Below, one piece after another: positions 33,882-43,195 of a stretch of DNA of 64,000 bases. A model generated the notes under the pieces. That model was given only the letters and a program-made list of their open reading frames with translations. It did not search any database and was not told the DNA's origin. Numbering within the stretch: position 1 is the first letter of the stretch; the number at the start of each line of letters is the position of its first letter. Source of the stretch: an uncultured Eubacteriales bacterium (GTDB lineage: Bacteria; Bacillota; Clostridia; TANB77; CAG-508); the NCBI GenBank assembly GCA_902492015.1, contig CABUJR010000001.1:124001-188000 (forward strand), written 5' to 3'. Made by a program: the position numbers and the translations under genes.

Positions 33882-34121
33882 TCATTACCCTCCATTTTAA
33901 TGGATTTTATAATCCATTTTTGAAAATTAACCTACAAGTTACTAAAACTACTTTCCACCTTTCTGTTAAATATTTTTCATAGTATCATACTTAAAATTAC
34001 AAGTACAATCTCTATAAAATTTAAATAATTATATAATCTTTTTCTAATTTTGTAAATCTATTATAAATCTTAGAATTAAAACAACTGCAAAATATAAAAT
34101 TGGATAATACTGTGTAACACC

Positions 34122-34163
34122 TTTATATAATAGAAATTTCAAAGAAATTGCCTATTATATAAA
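34122..34163. repeat. AT-rich intergenic hairpin (family member)
   Basis: TTTATATAATAG-AAATTTC pairs with GAAATT--CTATTATATAAA. Sixteen bases upstream of the hairpin stands AATACTGTGT; the same arrangement (AATACTATGT, 16 bases, TTTATATAATA...) occurs at 60549-60607. A second hairpin follows directly. Confidence 0.5.
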
Positions 34164-34203
34164 AAAGAGTCTAATGAATTTTAATCATTAAACTCTTTTT
34201 TTA
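34161..34203 (-). terminator. Amylase terminator
   Basis: AAAAGAGT-TAATGA pairs with TCATTA-ACTCTTTT directly after the stop codon at 34204; on the minus strand it runs into TTTTTTATATAA. Confidence 0.8.
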
Positions 34204-35664
34204 TTAATTTACTGCTTCTCCTTGTTTTATCCAAACTGAAACACTTCCATCTTTGCAATAAAATATACCATTACCTTCACTATCAACATATACTGTTTCA
34301 GATAAATTTCCTGTGCAATCATAAAAAACTGTATTAGCAAGTTTTTTGCCTACATTCATTTGAATACATCCACCATTTTGGTCAGACATAACAACAGCAA
34401 GACCTGAATTTGGATGATCATAATCTCCTAATCTTGTAAATCCTATTATATGATTACTATTAAAATAATCATATTGATCTCCATAAGCATAATACTTTCT
34501 AACTTTTAGTAAAATATCTAGCATACTTTTTTTAGACTCTACTTGTTTTTCTGGTATTCCATAATAATCTCCATAAAACACACATGGAAAACCATCTTTT
34601 CTAAGTAATATAAGTGAATATGCTAATGGTTTAAACCAATCTAGAATCCATGATTGTAAAGCTTGTCCTGGTTCTGTATCATGATTATCTACAAAAGTTA
34701 CTGCTTTTTCTGGATTAGTTTTTACTAAAGTTCCTTCAAAAATTTGTGACATATTAAACTGTCCATTACTGATTGATGCTCTATAAAAATTATAATGTAA
34801 TGGTACATCAAATAGTGACATACAACCACCTGTTTTTTCTATATACTCATTGATTACAGATATATTAGAGCTCCAATATTCTCCAACAGCAAATAACTTT
34901 TTACCAGTATAATTTCGTAATTCACTTAACCACTCTGGATAAAATTCTCCTCTTATATGTTTTACAGCATCTAATCTAAAACCATCAACTGAGGTTGTAT
35001 CTAAATACCATTTTCCCCAATTTGTTAATTCTTTTACTACATCAACATTATTTAAATCAATATCAGCTCCCATTAAATAATCATAGTTTCCATTTTCTTT
35101 ATCTACATTTTCGTCCCAATGTTTACCATAAAATTTATATATAGCAGCTTTTCCAGTATTTTCATCCCAATCGATTCCATGAAAATGAGTCCAATTCCAT
35201 TTGAAACTCGAATATGTATCTCCTCTTCCTGGAAAAGTATATTTTGTCCATACTCTAATTGGTAAAGCATCTGTTAAACTAACATTTCTATTTGAAAAAT
35301 CATCTTGAATCGCTAAAACATCTTCAGTTTCATCTGCTCCCATTTTATGATTCAAAACAATATCCGCTAATACTTTTATATTATTTTCACGCAATACTTT
35401 TACTGCATTTATGTATTCATCCTTTGTTCCATACTTTGTAGGAATATCTCCTTTTTGATTAAATTCTCCTAAATCATATAAATCATATACTCCATAACCT
35501 ACATCTTCTTTTCCGCCTGCTCCTTTGTAAGCTGGAGGTAACCATAAATGTGTTAAACCAATATTTTCTAAATGTTTGGCTTCTTTTGTAAGTTTATTCC
35601 AAAGTGTAGAATCACTAGGTAAATACCATTCAAAATATTGCATCATAGTATCATTTCTAGGCAA
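34204..35664 (-). CDS. amyS: Cytoplasmic alpha-amylase, GH13
   Basis: About 486 residues, no signal peptide. It begins TMMQYFEWYLPSD, typical of liquefying (GH13_5) amylases. GH13 blocks are visible: LADIVLNHK (region I), GFRLDAVKHI (region II, nucleophile Asp), AVGEYWS (region III, Glu) and TFVDNHDTEPGQ (region IV, Asp). It hydrolyses alpha-1,4-glucans, probably storage or imported maltodextrins. A GTG at 35673 overlaps the AGGAG site; the TTG at 35664, seven bases downstream of it, is the likelier start. Monocistronic with its own terminator. Confidence 0.93.
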   Translation of the reverse strand: MPRNDTMMQYFEWYLPSDSTLWNKLTKEAKHLENIGLTHLWLPPAYKGAGGKEDVGYGVYDLYDLGEFNQKGDIPTKYGTKDEYINAVKVLRENNIKVLADIVLNHKMGADETEDVLAIQDDFSNRNVSLTDALPIRVWTKYTFPGRGDTYSSFKWNWTHFHGIDWDENTGKAAIYKFYGKHWDENVDKENGNYDYLMGADIDLNNVDVVKELTNWGKWYLDTTSVDGFRLDAVKHIRGEFYPEWLSELRNYTGKKLFAVGEYWSSNISVINEYIEKTGGCMSLFDVPLHYNFYRASISNGQFNMSQIFEGTLVKTNPEKAVTFVDNHDTEPGQALQSWILDWFKPLAYSLILLRKDGFPCVFYGDYYGIPEKQVESKKSMLDILLKVRKYYAYGDQYDYFNSNHIIGFTRLGDYDHPNSGLAVVMSDQNGGCIQMNVGKKLANTVFYDCTGNLSETVYVDSEGNGIFYCKDGSVSVWIKQGEAVN

Positions 35665-35723
35665 ATCTATCACTCCTACTCTTTAATGCTTTTATTATAT
35701 CATTAACTTGAAAAATATCAAGT

Positions 35724-36572
35724 TTATAAATCTAATATTTGTTTTTTATACTTCATAATAGTATCATATCCCGTTTTCATGAGTTTATCTGCATCATCAA
35801 TTTCTAAAAGACTTGCACCTCTTGCATCTATTTCTATTGCTAAATCAGCTTCTTTTTGAGCTTTTCTAACATCTTTTAAAGAAAATATATCAACTGTTCT
35901 AAGTAAAATTGCCAAAATATCTTCTTTAGGTTCATAATCATCTATTCTAAAGCTTAAAGCTATTGTTTTGTCTGCTCCCATATCTTTTAAAATTTTTACT
36001 GGCAAGTTATCTTTTGTTCCACCATCAATAAAATTATATTTTCCATATTGACATGGTGTATATACGCCTGGAAATGACATACTTGCCCTTGTAGCAGTTG
36101 CGATTGGTGCATCATATATATAATCTATATCATCATCTTTTAAATCAAATTTGTGCGATAAAAATATACATTCCTTTGTTGATATTGTGTCAACTGTTGC
36201 TATTGCATAAGGTATTTTTATTTGGTTCATATTTACAATAGCTTTTTCTTTTGCTACTGTTTTAATTAAACTTTCAATGTTTTCACCAGGTATTAATCCT
36301 TCAATTTTAGCAACTCCAGAAGTAAAATATGAAATTCCAGCTTTAACTATTGGTCCTTTTTTTAATTGTGTAAGAATTTTATAATTTTCTATTGTCCTTT
36401 CTTTTATCTCATCTGTTGAAAATCCCATTGCATAAAATGAAGCGAAAATACTTCCTGAGCTAGTGCCAGATAAGAAATCGATTTTTATGCCTAATTCTTC
36501 TAATGCTTTTAAAGCTCCAATATGAGCTAATCCTTTTAATCCTCCTCCTGCTAATGCAACACCTATACTCAT
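35724..36572 (-). CDS. Patatin-like phospholipase (RssA/YchK type)
   Basis: 282 residues. The oxyanion motif GGGLKGLAHIG is at residue 9, the nucleophile elbow GTSSGS near residue 38 and the catalytic Asp in FIDGGTKDN near residue 175: a complete Ser-Asp dyad. A predicted lipid acyl hydrolase, cytoplasmic. It starts immediately after the stop of the mscS gene (TAG followed by ATG), so it is translationally coupled to it. Confidence 0.93.
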   Translation of the reverse strand: MSIGVALAGGGLKGLAHIGALKALEELGIKIDFLSGTSSGSIFASFYAMGFSTDEIKERTIENYKILTQLKKGPIVKAGISYFTSGVAKIEGLIPGENIESLIKTVAKEKAIVNMNQIKIPYAIATVDTISTKECIFLSHKFDLKDDDIDYIYDAPIATATRASMSFPGVYTPCQYGKYNFIDGGTKDNLPVKILKDMGADKTIALSFRIDDYEPKEDILAILLRTVDIFSLKDVRKAQKEADLAIEIDARGASLLEIDDADKLMKTGYDTIMKYKKQILDL

Positions 36573-37652
36573 CTATCTTTTTATTTCTTCCTTTCCTTTT
36601 ACAAATAATGTTTGGCTTGGATATGCTAAATCTACATTTTCTTTCTCAATTAAATATAGCAAACTACATAATATGTCTTGTTTTGCCTTTAAATATTTAC
36701 TATATTCTGCTTCTCTAATATATAAATATATTTTTATTTCACTGCCATAAGTTGTAATATTATTTAAACTAACTTCTACAGTTTCTTTTATAACTTCTGG
36801 ATCATTTTGTAATATAAGCTTCATCTCTTTAACTATTTTTTTAATCTTCTCAGAAGTTGTATCCCAGCTTAAAGTCAAAATACAATCAAACCTTCTACTT
36901 GTTAATCTATCCCAGTTTACTACATAGGATGAAGTTATTAAAGAATTTGGAATAGTGACAACCGCATTATTATATGCTTTTATACGCGTACTTCTAAAAG
37001 TTATATCTATAACAGTTCCTTGGAATTGATCTACTTCAATCCAATCTCCAATAACAAAAGGTTTATCAGTTAATATTGCAGCACCACTAAGCATACTTTT
37101 TACTAAGTCTTGTGCAGCTAAAGCTATTGCCGCACTTCCAATTCCTAAACCAGTAACTAATGCTCCAATACCATCTAGTTTTAATTCTAAAATTGTTGCT
37201 ACTACAAATACAAAAATAATCCATATAAACACTCTAATCATTTTACAGATAAATCTATTTACAGCTTTATCACTCGTAATTTTAAAAATTTTTTTCATTA
37301 TAATAGAATCTTCTGTAACTAAAGTTGTTACGGCTTTGGTTATGTAATATGCGATAATAACTTCAAAGGCCTTATTAGTAAGATATACAAGCTGTTGATT
37401 AAGTGGCAAAATATGTATTGTGCAAAATACACCAAATAGAATAAAGAATTTCTTTAATGGTTTATACATTGAACTATCTTTTGGATTTTTTTTGCTCTTA
37501 ATTATTCTATAATATATTTTTATAATAAGTCTAGAAAATACATTTCTAAACATAAAGAATAATATGAAAACAGCCAATGCTATTTGTAAGTCAAACAATT
37601 TTAGTAAATCTTCTAAATTAATCGAAGTTAACCATTCTTTAATTTCTGCCAT
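36573..37652 (-). CDS. mscS: Small-conductance mechanosensitive channel (MscS family)
   Basis: About 359 residues with several N-terminal membrane helices. The pore helix region is LDGIGALVTGLGIGSAAIAL near residue 165, and the beta domain starts DKPFVIGDWIEVDQFQGTV, both MscS hallmarks. It protects against osmotic downshock. The frame opens at 37664, but that ATG overlaps the GGAGGAG site; the ATG at 37652 is likelier. It overlaps the upstream nudix gene by 14 bases. Confidence 0.93.
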   Translation of the reverse strand: MAEIKEWLTSINLEDLLKLFDLQIALAVFILFFMFRNVFSRLIIKIYYRIIKSKKNPKDSSMYKPLKKFFILFGVFCTIHILPLNQQLVYLTNKAFEVIIAYYITKAVTTLVTEDSIIMKKIFKITSDKAVNRFICKMIRVFIWIIFVFVVATILELKLDGIGALVTGLGIGSAAIALAAQDLVKSMLSGAAILTDKPFVIGDWIEVDQFQGTVIDITFRSTRIKAYNNAVVTIPNSLITSSYVVNWDRLTSRRFDCILTLSWDTTSEKIKKIVKEMKLILQNDPEVIKETVEVSLNNITTYGSEIKIYLYIREAEYSKYLKAKQDILCSLLYLIEKENVDLAYPSQTLFVKGKEEIKR

Positions 37653-38190
37653 CTTCTCCTCCATTTTTTTGTTTAAAATAGTACATTAAAATTGCTAAAT
37701 TAATACTTGCATGCTCAAATTCTCCGTTTAATGCCATTTTAAAACATTTGTTAAAATCTATTCTTTTTACACTTACTATTTCTTCAGTTTGATCTAAATG
37801 AACTTTTCCTTTTTGAAAATCTCTTGCAACAAAAATATACACTTTTTCATTTGTGTATCCGGCTGAAGGATAATATTCCATCAAAAATTCTATGTTATTT
37901 GCTAGAATTCCTGTTTCTTCTTCTAACTCTCTTTTAGCCGCAACTTCTGGAAGCTCTCCAGCATCTATCATTCCTGCTGGAAGTTCTAAAGTTAATTTAT
38001 TTATTGCTTCTCTAAATTGTTCTTCCAAAATAACTTCATTTTTATCATTTATTGGAAGTATTATTACAGAGTTTCCTGGTTCTACACAATCTCTTATATA
38101 ATTTAAACCATCTCCTCTTTCATAAGCTCTTTGAATAATCTTAAATCTTTTTCCAGTATACTTTTCTTCCTCACTAATTAATTTATTCAA
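37639..38190 (-). CDS. nudF: ADP-ribose pyrophosphatase-like NUDIX hydrolase
   Basis: 183 residues. The nudix box is complete (GELPEVAAKRELEEETGI near residue 82), preceded by LELPAGMID, the usual form in ADP-ribose pyrophosphatases. A TTG start (38190) with a GGAGG site eight bases upstream is used. It heads a nudix-mscS-patatin operon with overlapping genes. Confidence 0.93.
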   Translation of the reverse strand: MNKLISEEEKYTGKRFKIIQRAYERGDGLNYIRDCVEPGNSVIILPINDKNEVILEEQFREAINKLTLELPAGMIDAGELPEVAAKRELEEETGILANNIEFLMEYYPSAGYTNEKVYIFVARDFQKGKVHLDQTEEIVSVKRIDFNKCFKMALNGEFEHASINLAILMYYFKQKNGGEDGRN

Positions 38191-38237
38191 AATCTAACCT
38201 CCAAACAATTATACAGAATAATTATATATTAAAGAAT

Positions 38238-38287
38238 AAAAAAAGTATACACTTTTTTGTAAAAACAAAAAAATTATACTTTTTTTA
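38238..38287 (-). terminator. Terminator of the Spo0E-like gene
   Basis: AAAAAAAGTATA and TATACTTTTTTT arms around an A/T-rich loop, followed by a U-run on the minus strand. Confidence 0.6.
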
Positions 38288-38317
38288 ATTTATTATTAAA
38301 TTTACTTTTAATTTATC

Positions 38318-38470
38318 CTATTTTTGAGTAATTTCAACCATATTTGCATAATATTTTGCAATTAACTCATCTAGTTCTACACTTACCTTATATATTACAG
38401 AGTAATCTTCTCCATTAGAAATACATTTATTTAGTTTGTCCCTTAATTTACAAATTTTTTCATCTAACAT
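38318..38470 (-). CDS. Spo0E-like sporulation regulator
   Basis: 50 residues starting MLDEKICKLRDKLNKCI. The end SVELDELIAKYY is the conserved Spo0E motif 'S..LD.LI..YY'. Spo0E-type proteins dephosphorylate Spo0A~P and delay sporulation. A longer frame to 38524 has no ribosome site; AAAGGAG lies before the ATG at 38470. A Spo0A-type box lies about 110 bases upstream. Confidence 0.85.
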   Translation of the reverse strand: MLDEKICKLRDKLNKCISNGEDYSVIYKVSVELDELIAKYYANMVEITQK

Positions 38471-38580
38471 AATATCACTCTCCTTTTTTCTATTTTTTTC
38501 TTTTGTATATTTTAAAAATAACATATTGTTACACCAAAGTCAATAAAATATCAGTATTTGAGCGCTTTTTCGTTAGACAT

Positions 38581-38589
38581 TTTTCGACA
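38581..38589. promoter_or_regulatory. Spo0A-type box upstream of the Spo0E-like gene
   Basis: TTTTCGACA reads TGTCGAAAA on the minus strand, a perfect Spo0A box core. A weaker copy (TTTTTCGTTA) stands 15 bases before it. Confidence 0.5.
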
Positions 38590-38684
38590 GTTTAACAAAG
38601 AATTTTACATTATGTTTTTCTTTTTTATTTGTTATGTCAAATTTACTAAATAATTTTAAATATAAATTGACGTAAATCATCTAT

Positions 38685-39476
38685 CTAACAAGATTTTTCA
38701 GATGACTTTTTTCTAAAATAAAAAATAATAATTGATATTACAAATATAAATATAGACAAGATTTGAGAAATTCTGAAATTATATAACATAAGGCTATCTA
38801 TCCTAAAGCCTTCAATAAAAAATCTTATTCCAGAATATAAAATACAATAAAGTAAAAATATTTCACCTTTAAATTTTCTATTCTTTTGTAATTTTCTAAG
38901 TATAAAAAATATTAAAATCGTACAAATAGATTCATATAAAAATGTAGGATGTACCTCTATATATCCATTGTTAGTAAAAATCCCCATTCTAAAAAATATA
39001 TCTGTTTCATATCCATAAGCTTCAATATTAAAAAAATTTCCCCATCGACCAATACTTTGAGCAAGAGCTACAAATGGTATAACATAATCTAATAAATTTA
39101 AGATGTCAATTTTTCTTATTTTGCAAATTATCATGGCTGTTAAAATTCCAGTTATTAGACCACCATAAATTGCAAGCCCACCATCTCTAAAATTAAAAAT
39201 TTCTTCAATATTATTTAAATAATAGTCTAAATTAAAAATTATAAAATATATTCTTGCTCCAACGATTCCAAAAAACAAAGAAAAAATTCCTATATTCAAA
39301 ATGTTTTCAAACTTATTTTCAAATTTTTCTTTACTAATATTACATAAAATAACTGCTACTAGAATTCCTGTTACAATACAAATTGCATACATATAAATTT
39401 CTATTCCAAAAACACTGAATGCAATTTGTGGTACATTTAAACTTATATTTAATCCAGGAAATTTTACTAAATTCAT
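38685..39476 (-). CDS. lgt: Prolipoprotein diacylglyceryl transferase
   Basis: 263 residues, about seven membrane helices. The Lgt signature region reads RDGGLAIYGGLITG near residue 97 (the conserved 'G.S..GG..G') and RWGNFFNIEAYG near residue 143, with HPTFLYES near residue 175. It attaches the diacylglyceryl group to lipobox cysteines of pre-lipoproteins. It follows the ymfH/ymfF pair by 20 bases. Confidence 0.95.
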   Translation of the reverse strand: MNLVKFPGLNISLNVPQIAFSVFGIEIYMYAICIVTGILVAVILCNISKEKFENKFENILNIGIFSLFFGIVGARIYFIIFNLDYYLNNIEEIFNFRDGGLAIYGGLITGILTAMIICKIRKIDILNLLDYVIPFVALAQSIGRWGNFFNIEAYGYETDIFFRMGIFTNNGYIEVHPTFLYESICTILIFFILRKLQKNRKFKGEIFLLYCILYSGIRFFIEGFRIDSLMLYNFRISQILSIFIFVISIIIFYFRKKSSEKSC

Positions 39477-39496
39477 GTTCTTTCTCTTTTCTAAAT

Positions 39497-40765
39497 TTAT
39501 TCGTTCGTTATTACAGACAATACTTTTTTATCTTTAGAAAAAGTTTCCTTTAAAACTTTTTCTACATAATCTTTACTTACACTTGAAAATTCTTCAAAAT
39601 AATCTAAAGAATTTATATTTTTAAAATAATCAGAAACTAGTGCTGTTGCAATGTTTGAAACTTCATTATATTCTTTTACAAAATCTCCATATATACTTTT
39701 TTTAGCCCTTTCAAAATCGTCTTTGTCAATACCTTCTTTTTTTACAGTTTCAATTCTATCTTCTATTTCTTTAACAACATCATCAATATAATCTGTTTGA
39801 ATTTGAATTAAAATATGTGAATAAGTTTTTGAAAATTCATAATTTATACTTGGAACAGAAATAATCTTTCCAGATTCATACAATTTTTCAAAAGTTTTAG
39901 AACTTTTTCCAAATAAAATATTACCTAAAATATCTATCGCAATATCTTTTTTTACTTTGTTTGAATCTAAGTCATTATCTTTGTAACCTATTATTGCGCA
40001 AGGCATACTAATATCCATTTTTTGAGTAATTTTTTTCTCAACAATTTCTTCTTGTTCTTCATTATAAACTCTTTTAGTATCTTGTTTATTAGCTTTTAAA
40101 GTAACTTTAGATTTTATTTTTTCAAAATCTTTTTCAGGATTAAAATCTCCTGTCATAACAATTATCATGTTATCAGGTCTATAAAAAGATTTATAAATTT
40201 TATACAATTTTTCTTTATCTATTTTAGCAATAGTTTCCACAGTTCCTGCTACATCTATATTTATCTCATTTGATTTATACATTCCTTTTAAATCATTCAT
40301 ATAAAGTGCCCATTCTGGATAATCATCATACATCATTATTTCTTGCTCGATAATTCCACGTTCTTTTTCCACATTTTCATCTGTAAAATATGGATTCTGA
40401 ACATAATCCATAAACTCATCTAGAGCTTCATCAAAATTATCTGTGCATTCAAACAAATATGCTGTGTGATCATTAGTAGTATAAGCATTAGCATCAACTC
40501 CTATTGCTGTTAACACATCTAAACTGTTTCTTCCATTTTCTTGTTCAAATAATTTATGTTCTAGATAGTGAGCAATTCCATCTGGAACTGTTGTCATATC
40601 ATTTTCACCTGGTGCAAAAAATTTATTATCTATTGAACCATAATTTACACTCCAAACAATATATTTTTTTCTTGTTTTTTTAGGCAAAATCATTATTGTT
40701 AAACCATTTTCTAGTTTTTCAATATACAATTTTTCTTTTATTTTACTATTTTCAATTATTTGCAA
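39497..40765 (-). CDS. ymfH: M16 peptidase, YmfH type (active subunit)
   Basis: 422 residues. The inverted zinc motif HYLEHKLFE (His-x-x-Glu-His) stands near residue 66, with the downstream Glu around residue 145 (EKERGIIEQEIMMY). This is the catalytic half of the YmfF/YmfH processing-peptidase pair of Firmicutes. A TTG start with AAGGAGA ten bases upstream. It lies 24 bases after its partner gene. Confidence 0.92.
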   Translation of the reverse strand: MQIIENSKIKEKLYIEKLENGLTIMILPKKTRKKYIVWSVNYGSIDNKFFAPGENDMTTVPDGIAHYLEHKLFEQENGRNSLDVLTAIGVDANAYTTNDHTAYLFECTDNFDEALDEFMDYVQNPYFTDENVEKERGIIEQEIMMYDDYPEWALYMNDLKGMYKSNEINIDVAGTVETIAKIDKEKLYKIYKSFYRPDNMIIVMTGDFNPEKDFEKIKSKVTLKANKQDTKRVYNEEQEEIVEKKITQKMDISMPCAIIGYKDNDLDSNKVKKDIAIDILGNILFGKSSKTFEKLYESGKIISVPSINYEFSKTYSHILIQIQTDYIDDVVKEIEDRIETVKKEGIDKDDFERAKKSIYGDFVKEYNEVSNIATALVSDYFKNINSLDYFEEFSSVSKDYVEKVLKETFSKDKKVLSVITNE

Positions 40766-40789
40766 TTTTTTCTATCTCCTTGTATAATA

Positions 40790-42067
40790 TTAATTTCTTA
40801 AAAAATAAATTGTGTTTATTTGTATTGAATTTGCTACATCTAATATGTTCTCCTTAGTTACTTGGTTAATTTTCTCAATATACTCTTCTAAAGAAAGATT
40901 TGTTTTTGCTATCTCTTGACCTATATAGTATACAACCTCTGTATCTTGTTCTTCTTCAACATTTTTTAATCCAGCAATCAAATAAGTTTTGGCATTTTCA
41001 ATATCTTCATCAGTAAATTCACCATTTTTTATATTTTCTAATTGAAGTTTAATAATCTCTATTGCTTTTTCATAATTTTCTATTTGAATACCACATCTTA
41101 TAAAAATATTCATTTTCTGTTTTACAAAAGTACTTTTTGCTGAATATGCAAGTCCAGCCTTTTCTCTAACATTTTGGAACATCATAGAATTTGCTCCATC
41201 TCCAAGTATTGCATTATATACAAGTGAACTAGCCAAAAGATTTTCCTTTTTAGAAGTTATATCTAATCCTATTACTAATTTTCCTTGAGTAACATTCATA
41301 TTTTCTGTAATTTCTTTTACGTTTTCCACAATCTGTTTACTTTCTGTGAATTCATTGTTTAAAATATAATTTTCTATTCTTGGTTTTAAATTCTTTATAT
41401 TGTCATTATTATTTAAAAGGCTCTCCATATCATGTGACTTAATTTTTCCAGAAATAAAAATATCTATTTTACAATTATTTATAAGCCAATTATAGTATTC
41501 TGAAATATCTTGTATTGTTATGCTATCAATATCTTCAACATATCCAAATTTATATAGTCCAAATCCTTCTTCACCATACATTGTTGAAATACAATTATCA
41601 AAAGCATAAGAATCTTTTTCATCTATTTTACTTTCAATTACTTTTTTTAAATTATCTTTTTCAACAGCTAAAAAATCTTCATTCAAAAGATTATTCTTTT
41701 TTATAGGATTAAATACAATATCTAAAATATTTTCTATATTCATTTTTAAAATATCTTCATTATTTAGAGCATATTCGTTACTTATTGACTCTATATAAAA
41801 TTTAAGAATTATATTATCCCCCATTTTATCAATACCACAATTAAAACTTGCTCCATACATATTTTCCATTTCTTTATTTATCAAATATTGATTTGGAAGT
41901 TTAGCAGTACCTCTTCTAAGTAAAAAAGGTATTAAAGCAGTTTTAGTTACGGTTTCTCTTTTTAAAGTTGTAGTTAAAATAATGCAGGTTAAATCTGTTT
42001 TATATAAATCTGTATTTATAATATGAGCTTTCACTCCTTGTTTTAACTCAATGCTTGTTTTATTCAT
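40790..42067 (-). CDS. ymfF: M16 peptidase-like, YmfF type (inactive partner)
   Basis: 425 residues with the M16 fold (FLLRRGTAKLPN; QGKLVIGLDI; NVREKAGLAYSA). Where YmfH has His-x-x-Glu-His this protein has none, so it is predicted to be a non-catalytic half that completes the chamber, as in B. subtilis YmfF. It is immediately upstream of ymfH. Confidence 0.9.
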   Translation of the reverse strand: MNKTSIELKQGVKAHIINTDLYKTDLTCIILTTTLKRETVTKTALIPFLLRRGTAKLPNQYLINKEMENMYGASFNCGIDKMGDNIILKFYIESISNEYALNNEDILKMNIENILDIVFNPIKKNNLLNEDFLAVEKDNLKKVIESKIDEKDSYAFDNCISTMYGEEGFGLYKFGYVEDIDSITIQDISEYYNWLINNCKIDIFISGKIKSHDMESLLNNNDNIKNLKPRIENYILNNEFTESKQIVENVKEITENMNVTQGKLVIGLDITSKKENLLASSLVYNAILGDGANSMMFQNVREKAGLAYSAKSTFVKQKMNIFIRCGIQIENYEKAIEIIKLQLENIKNGEFTDEDIENAKTYLIAGLKNVEEEQDTEVVYYIGQEIAKTNLSLEEYIEKINQVTKENILDVANSIQINTIYFLRN

Positions 42068-42114
42068 TTAAATCTCCTTTTTATTAGTATTATTCTTAAT
42101 CTAAGATTTATTCA

Positions 42115-42534
42115 TTAAAATTCTAATAAATTTAGACCTATTTCATCACTTAATTTTCTGCCTACTTTCCCATTTATTTTTCTTACAATAATTTCAGAAG
42201 TTGCTGAAATTACACTTTTTACAAGATGTCCACCTTTAACAATTCCTTCTTCATTTCCAAAATTAATGTGAATATGCAGATATACTTCTCCATCTTTTCT
42301 TGTAGCATTACCAACTAGTGATGTAATTTCAAACATTCCTTCAAATATTTTTGTATTATACTCCTTAGTGTTTACATTAAATACACCAATTTCAACTAAA
42401 TTACTTGCACCAAGTCCTGTTATTTCCGCAAGTTCTATATTTTCATTTTTGCAAAGTTCTTTTAAACTTTCTATAACTTCTTCACCTTTATTTAATCTAA
42501 CAACATAAGTATCATCAAATTTTCTATATTCCAT
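42115..42534 (-). CDS. PPC/DUF296 domain protein
   Basis: 139 residues, a single PPC domain: RLNKGEEVIESLKELC, EITGLGAS, a Tyr/His-rich strand EVYLHIHINF and GGHLVKSVISATSEI. In plants this domain is joined to AT-hooks; in bacteria it stands alone, possibly a DNA-binding or metal-binding trimer. It follows the nudix gene at 42545 by 10 bases. Confidence 0.92.
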   Translation of the reverse strand: MEYRKFDDTYVVRLNKGEEVIESLKELCKNENIELAEITGLGASNLVEIGVFNVNTKEYNTKIFEGMFEITSLVGNATRKDGEVYLHIHINFGNEEGIVKGGHLVKSVISATSEIIVRKINGKVGRKLSDEIGLNLLEF

Positions 42535-42544
42535 TTTTCTCCTC

Positions 42545-43060
42545 CTAAATTAATAATTTTTTTATATCACTATCATAAAAAATTGTATCTTCAAATGATT
42601 TAAATGTACATTGATTATTTTCAATCATTGTTTTAAATTCTTCTAAAGTAACATATTTACAATTCATTACTTCCTCTGCGTTACATTTAAAGTCATCTAA
42701 AGGAATATCTTTTTTTATAATATAAATATCTCTAAATTTATTCTTTTTTCTAAGTGTTTTAATAAATTTTAGTTCATTAATTTGAATATCTATTCCAATT
42801 TCCTCTTTTAATTCACGCTGAATCCCAAAAACACTGCTTTCTCCTGATTGCAAACCGCCATGGGTATCCTCCCATTTTCCAGCACTCTTTTTATTTAAAC
42901 TTCTTTGAGTTAATAATATTTGATTATGTGAGTTTATTATAAAACAATGAACAGTTATTATATATTCATTCTCTTTCAATAAATTAATATCTGTTCTTTT
43001 TATTATCTTTCCTGTTATATTTTTATTCTCATCATAAACATCTACTAATTCTTCTTCCAC
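42545..43060 (-). CDS. NUDIX hydrolase
   Basis: 171 residues. The nudix box is GGLQSGESSVFGIQRELKEEIGI near residues 70-92, slightly divergent, with WEDTHGG before it. It resembles the isopentenyl-diphosphate isomerase-like nudix group (TQRSLNKKSAGKWEDT), but the substrate is unknown. A GTG start (43060) follows a GGAGA site. Confidence 0.9.
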   Translation of the reverse strand: MEEELVDVYDENKNITGKIIKRTDINLLKENEYIITVHCFIINSHNQILLTQRSLNKKSAGKWEDTHGGLQSGESSVFGIQRELKEEIGIDIQINELKFIKTLRKKNKFRDIYIIKKDIPLDDFKCNAEEVMNCKYVTLEEFKTMIENNQCTFKSFEDTIFYDSDIKKLLI

Positions 43061-43140
43061 TAATATATTTCTCCTTTAGAATTTAATTGAATATAATAAA
43101 TAATATTTAACATTTTAAATCATAATCTATACAAATATTT

Positions 43141-43182
43141 AAAAACGAGAAAAAATTGATATTTCAAAATTTTCTTGTTTTT
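43141..43182 (-). terminator. Hairpin beside a tRNA-Cys 3' fragment, possible original tRNA terminator
   Basis: AAAAAC-AGAAAA-ATTG pairs with CAA-ATTTTCT-GTTTTT. It lies directly 3' (minus strand) of the 12-base tRNA-Cys fragment at 43184, the place a tRNA terminator would occupy. Confidence 0.45.
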
Positions 43183-43183
43183 C

Positions 43184-43195
43184 TTGGAGGCGCCA
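43184..43195 (-). repeat. Direct repeat of the tRNA-Cys 3' end, candidate attachment site
   Basis: TTGGAGGCGCCA is identical to 45444-45455, which is the 3' end (with CCA) of the tRNA-Cys gene. Such a GC-rich 12-mer is unlikely by chance here. Confidence 0.5.
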
